Source of the DNA: Apostichopus californicus | Lineage: Eukaryota; Echinodermata; Holothuroidea; Aspidochirotida; Stichopodidae | NCBI GenBank assembly: GCA_020650975.1 | Contig: JAIPMN010000250.1 | Location: 1-64,000, forward strand | Length of the DNA: 64,000 nucleotides | Reading direction: 5' to 3' | Part shown: piece by piece, positions 63,246 to 64,000 of the stretch | How positions within the stretch are numbered: the first letter of the stretch is position 1 | Layout: each line of letters starts with the position of its first letter | Notes under the pieces: model-generated | Database searches by the model: none | The model's input: only the letters and a program-made list of their open reading frames with translations | What the model was told of the DNA's origin: nothing | Program-made: the position numbers and the translations under genes

Positions 63246-64000
63246 CAGCAATGATTTTTCACGCAGTTGTTTACAACACATCATACTGGTGTCACGGGGG
63301 ATTAAGGAGCAACGATACCTAGGTCTGTTTCCATCCCTACATATATATCTGATCATCAAGGGTTGATATCTAGTGAGAAAACTTGGAAGAAAAATCCGTA
63401 GCTCAAATCACGGAGTTGCTTTTTGGAATGGTAGATTTGGAAGGTAAGAGAAAAATTGGTGGTGCTCCAGAAGTGGTAGTGGTGGCGCAGTGCTAAAACG
63501 TTCCAATCCTGAAGTTTAGAGAGATGGGAAACTGGATATGTCGAGATGTAGACAGGTATGAGAGACGAGTGGAATAAATCGAGCATTGACGTTGGTAATT
63601 GCACATCTTGAAAGATGCTCTAGATGATCGACCGGCTGATATAATTTAACTTCTCCTGTCTGAGAGCAGGAGACCTTGAAGACCGCAGTCATTTCCATAT
63701 TTATAAAAACCAATTAATTTTTACTGAATATTTAAAGTAACTTAATTGTTGCATTCCACAAATATGAGAATTTTAATAACCTTCCTGCCAAATTCATTAA
63801 TTTGTCTTTGTGACAATGCTGCTGGAGTTCTTCAACACTCTCAATCTTGCATCAGGTGGTAATTAGCTCAATAGATGGTTTATTAGCTAATTACATAAAG
63901 CTGAAACCTTAGGCTCCAATTTGCCACCATGCACAGTCTACCATACTACACATTGGATTTAAGAAAATCCTAATATTTCAGGAAATGATTTTCTGGCTAC

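Larger units (their letters stand above)
54239..64000 (-). other. Upstream intron of the spectrin-like gene, no further exon recognised
   Basis: It follows the PH-domain exon on its 5' side. I looked on the minus strand for a donor preceded by PH-like sequence and found none convincing. The stretch is rich in mobile DNA (listed separately), with simple C-rich tracts at 54690-54730 and 57841-57856 and a G-rich tract at 61675-61720. Frames of up to about 130 codons carry no recognisable domain. Confidence 0.45.

Overview
This is a window of animal nuclear DNA. It is AT-rich, with very long introns, spliceosomal junctions, scattered homopolymer and microsatellite tracts, minisatellites and interspersed repeats, and two assembly gaps (one N at about 46810; ten Ns at 52257-52266). 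No ribosomal RNA, canonical tRNA, CRISPR or operon structure is visible. The gene structure and repeat style fit a marine invertebrate, possibly a deuterostome such as an echinoderm. That is inference: nothing in the window names the species. Almost all short open frames here are chance frames in non-coding DNA. || Layout: (1) 1-1146: compound tetranucleotide microsatellite, then a candidate promoter (CRE palindrome at 615-622, CCAAT box at 635-639) and leader. (2) 1147-37215, plus strand: one five-exon gene for a 298-residue, low-complexity, basic and acidic protein, probably nuclear, that I do not recognise. Its exons are 1147-1257, 3080-3155, 5116-5627, 20834-20899 and 37084-37215; introns 3 and 4 are about 15 and 16 kb. 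All four introns are GT-AG and the joined frame is open throughout. (3) 37216-53224: about 16 kb without a supportable gene, holding an AT-rich island (about 39.7-41.2 kb), a TA-rich array, several minisatellites (44.6, 47.5, 48.5 and 49.8 kb), an interspersed repeat at 46.8 kb and a tRNA-derived SINE on the minus strand at 47.2-47.4 kb. (4) 54025-54238, minus strand: the last coding exon of a gene whose product ends in a beta-spectrin-type PH domain, converging on the first gene, with a possible poly(A) signal near 53.2 kb. (5) 54239-64000: the intron upstream of that exon, rich in mobile DNA: a 341-bp TIR element (56656-56996), a hAT-like terminus (56.3 kb), a composite G/C-rich repeat (59.7-60.1 kb) related to one in intron 4 of the first gene, a tandem pair of ~304-bp repeats with a 393-bp hAT-type MITE nested in the second (60143-61150), and a four-copy ~151-bp tandem repeat (62646-63245). 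|| The two genes are convergent and nothing links their functions. The most notable content is the unidentified five-exon gene, the spectrin-like terminal exon, the 25-bp minisatellite with 100-bp higher-order periodicity, the related but permuted repeats at 27.6 and 59.9 kb, and the nested transposon at 60.7 kb.
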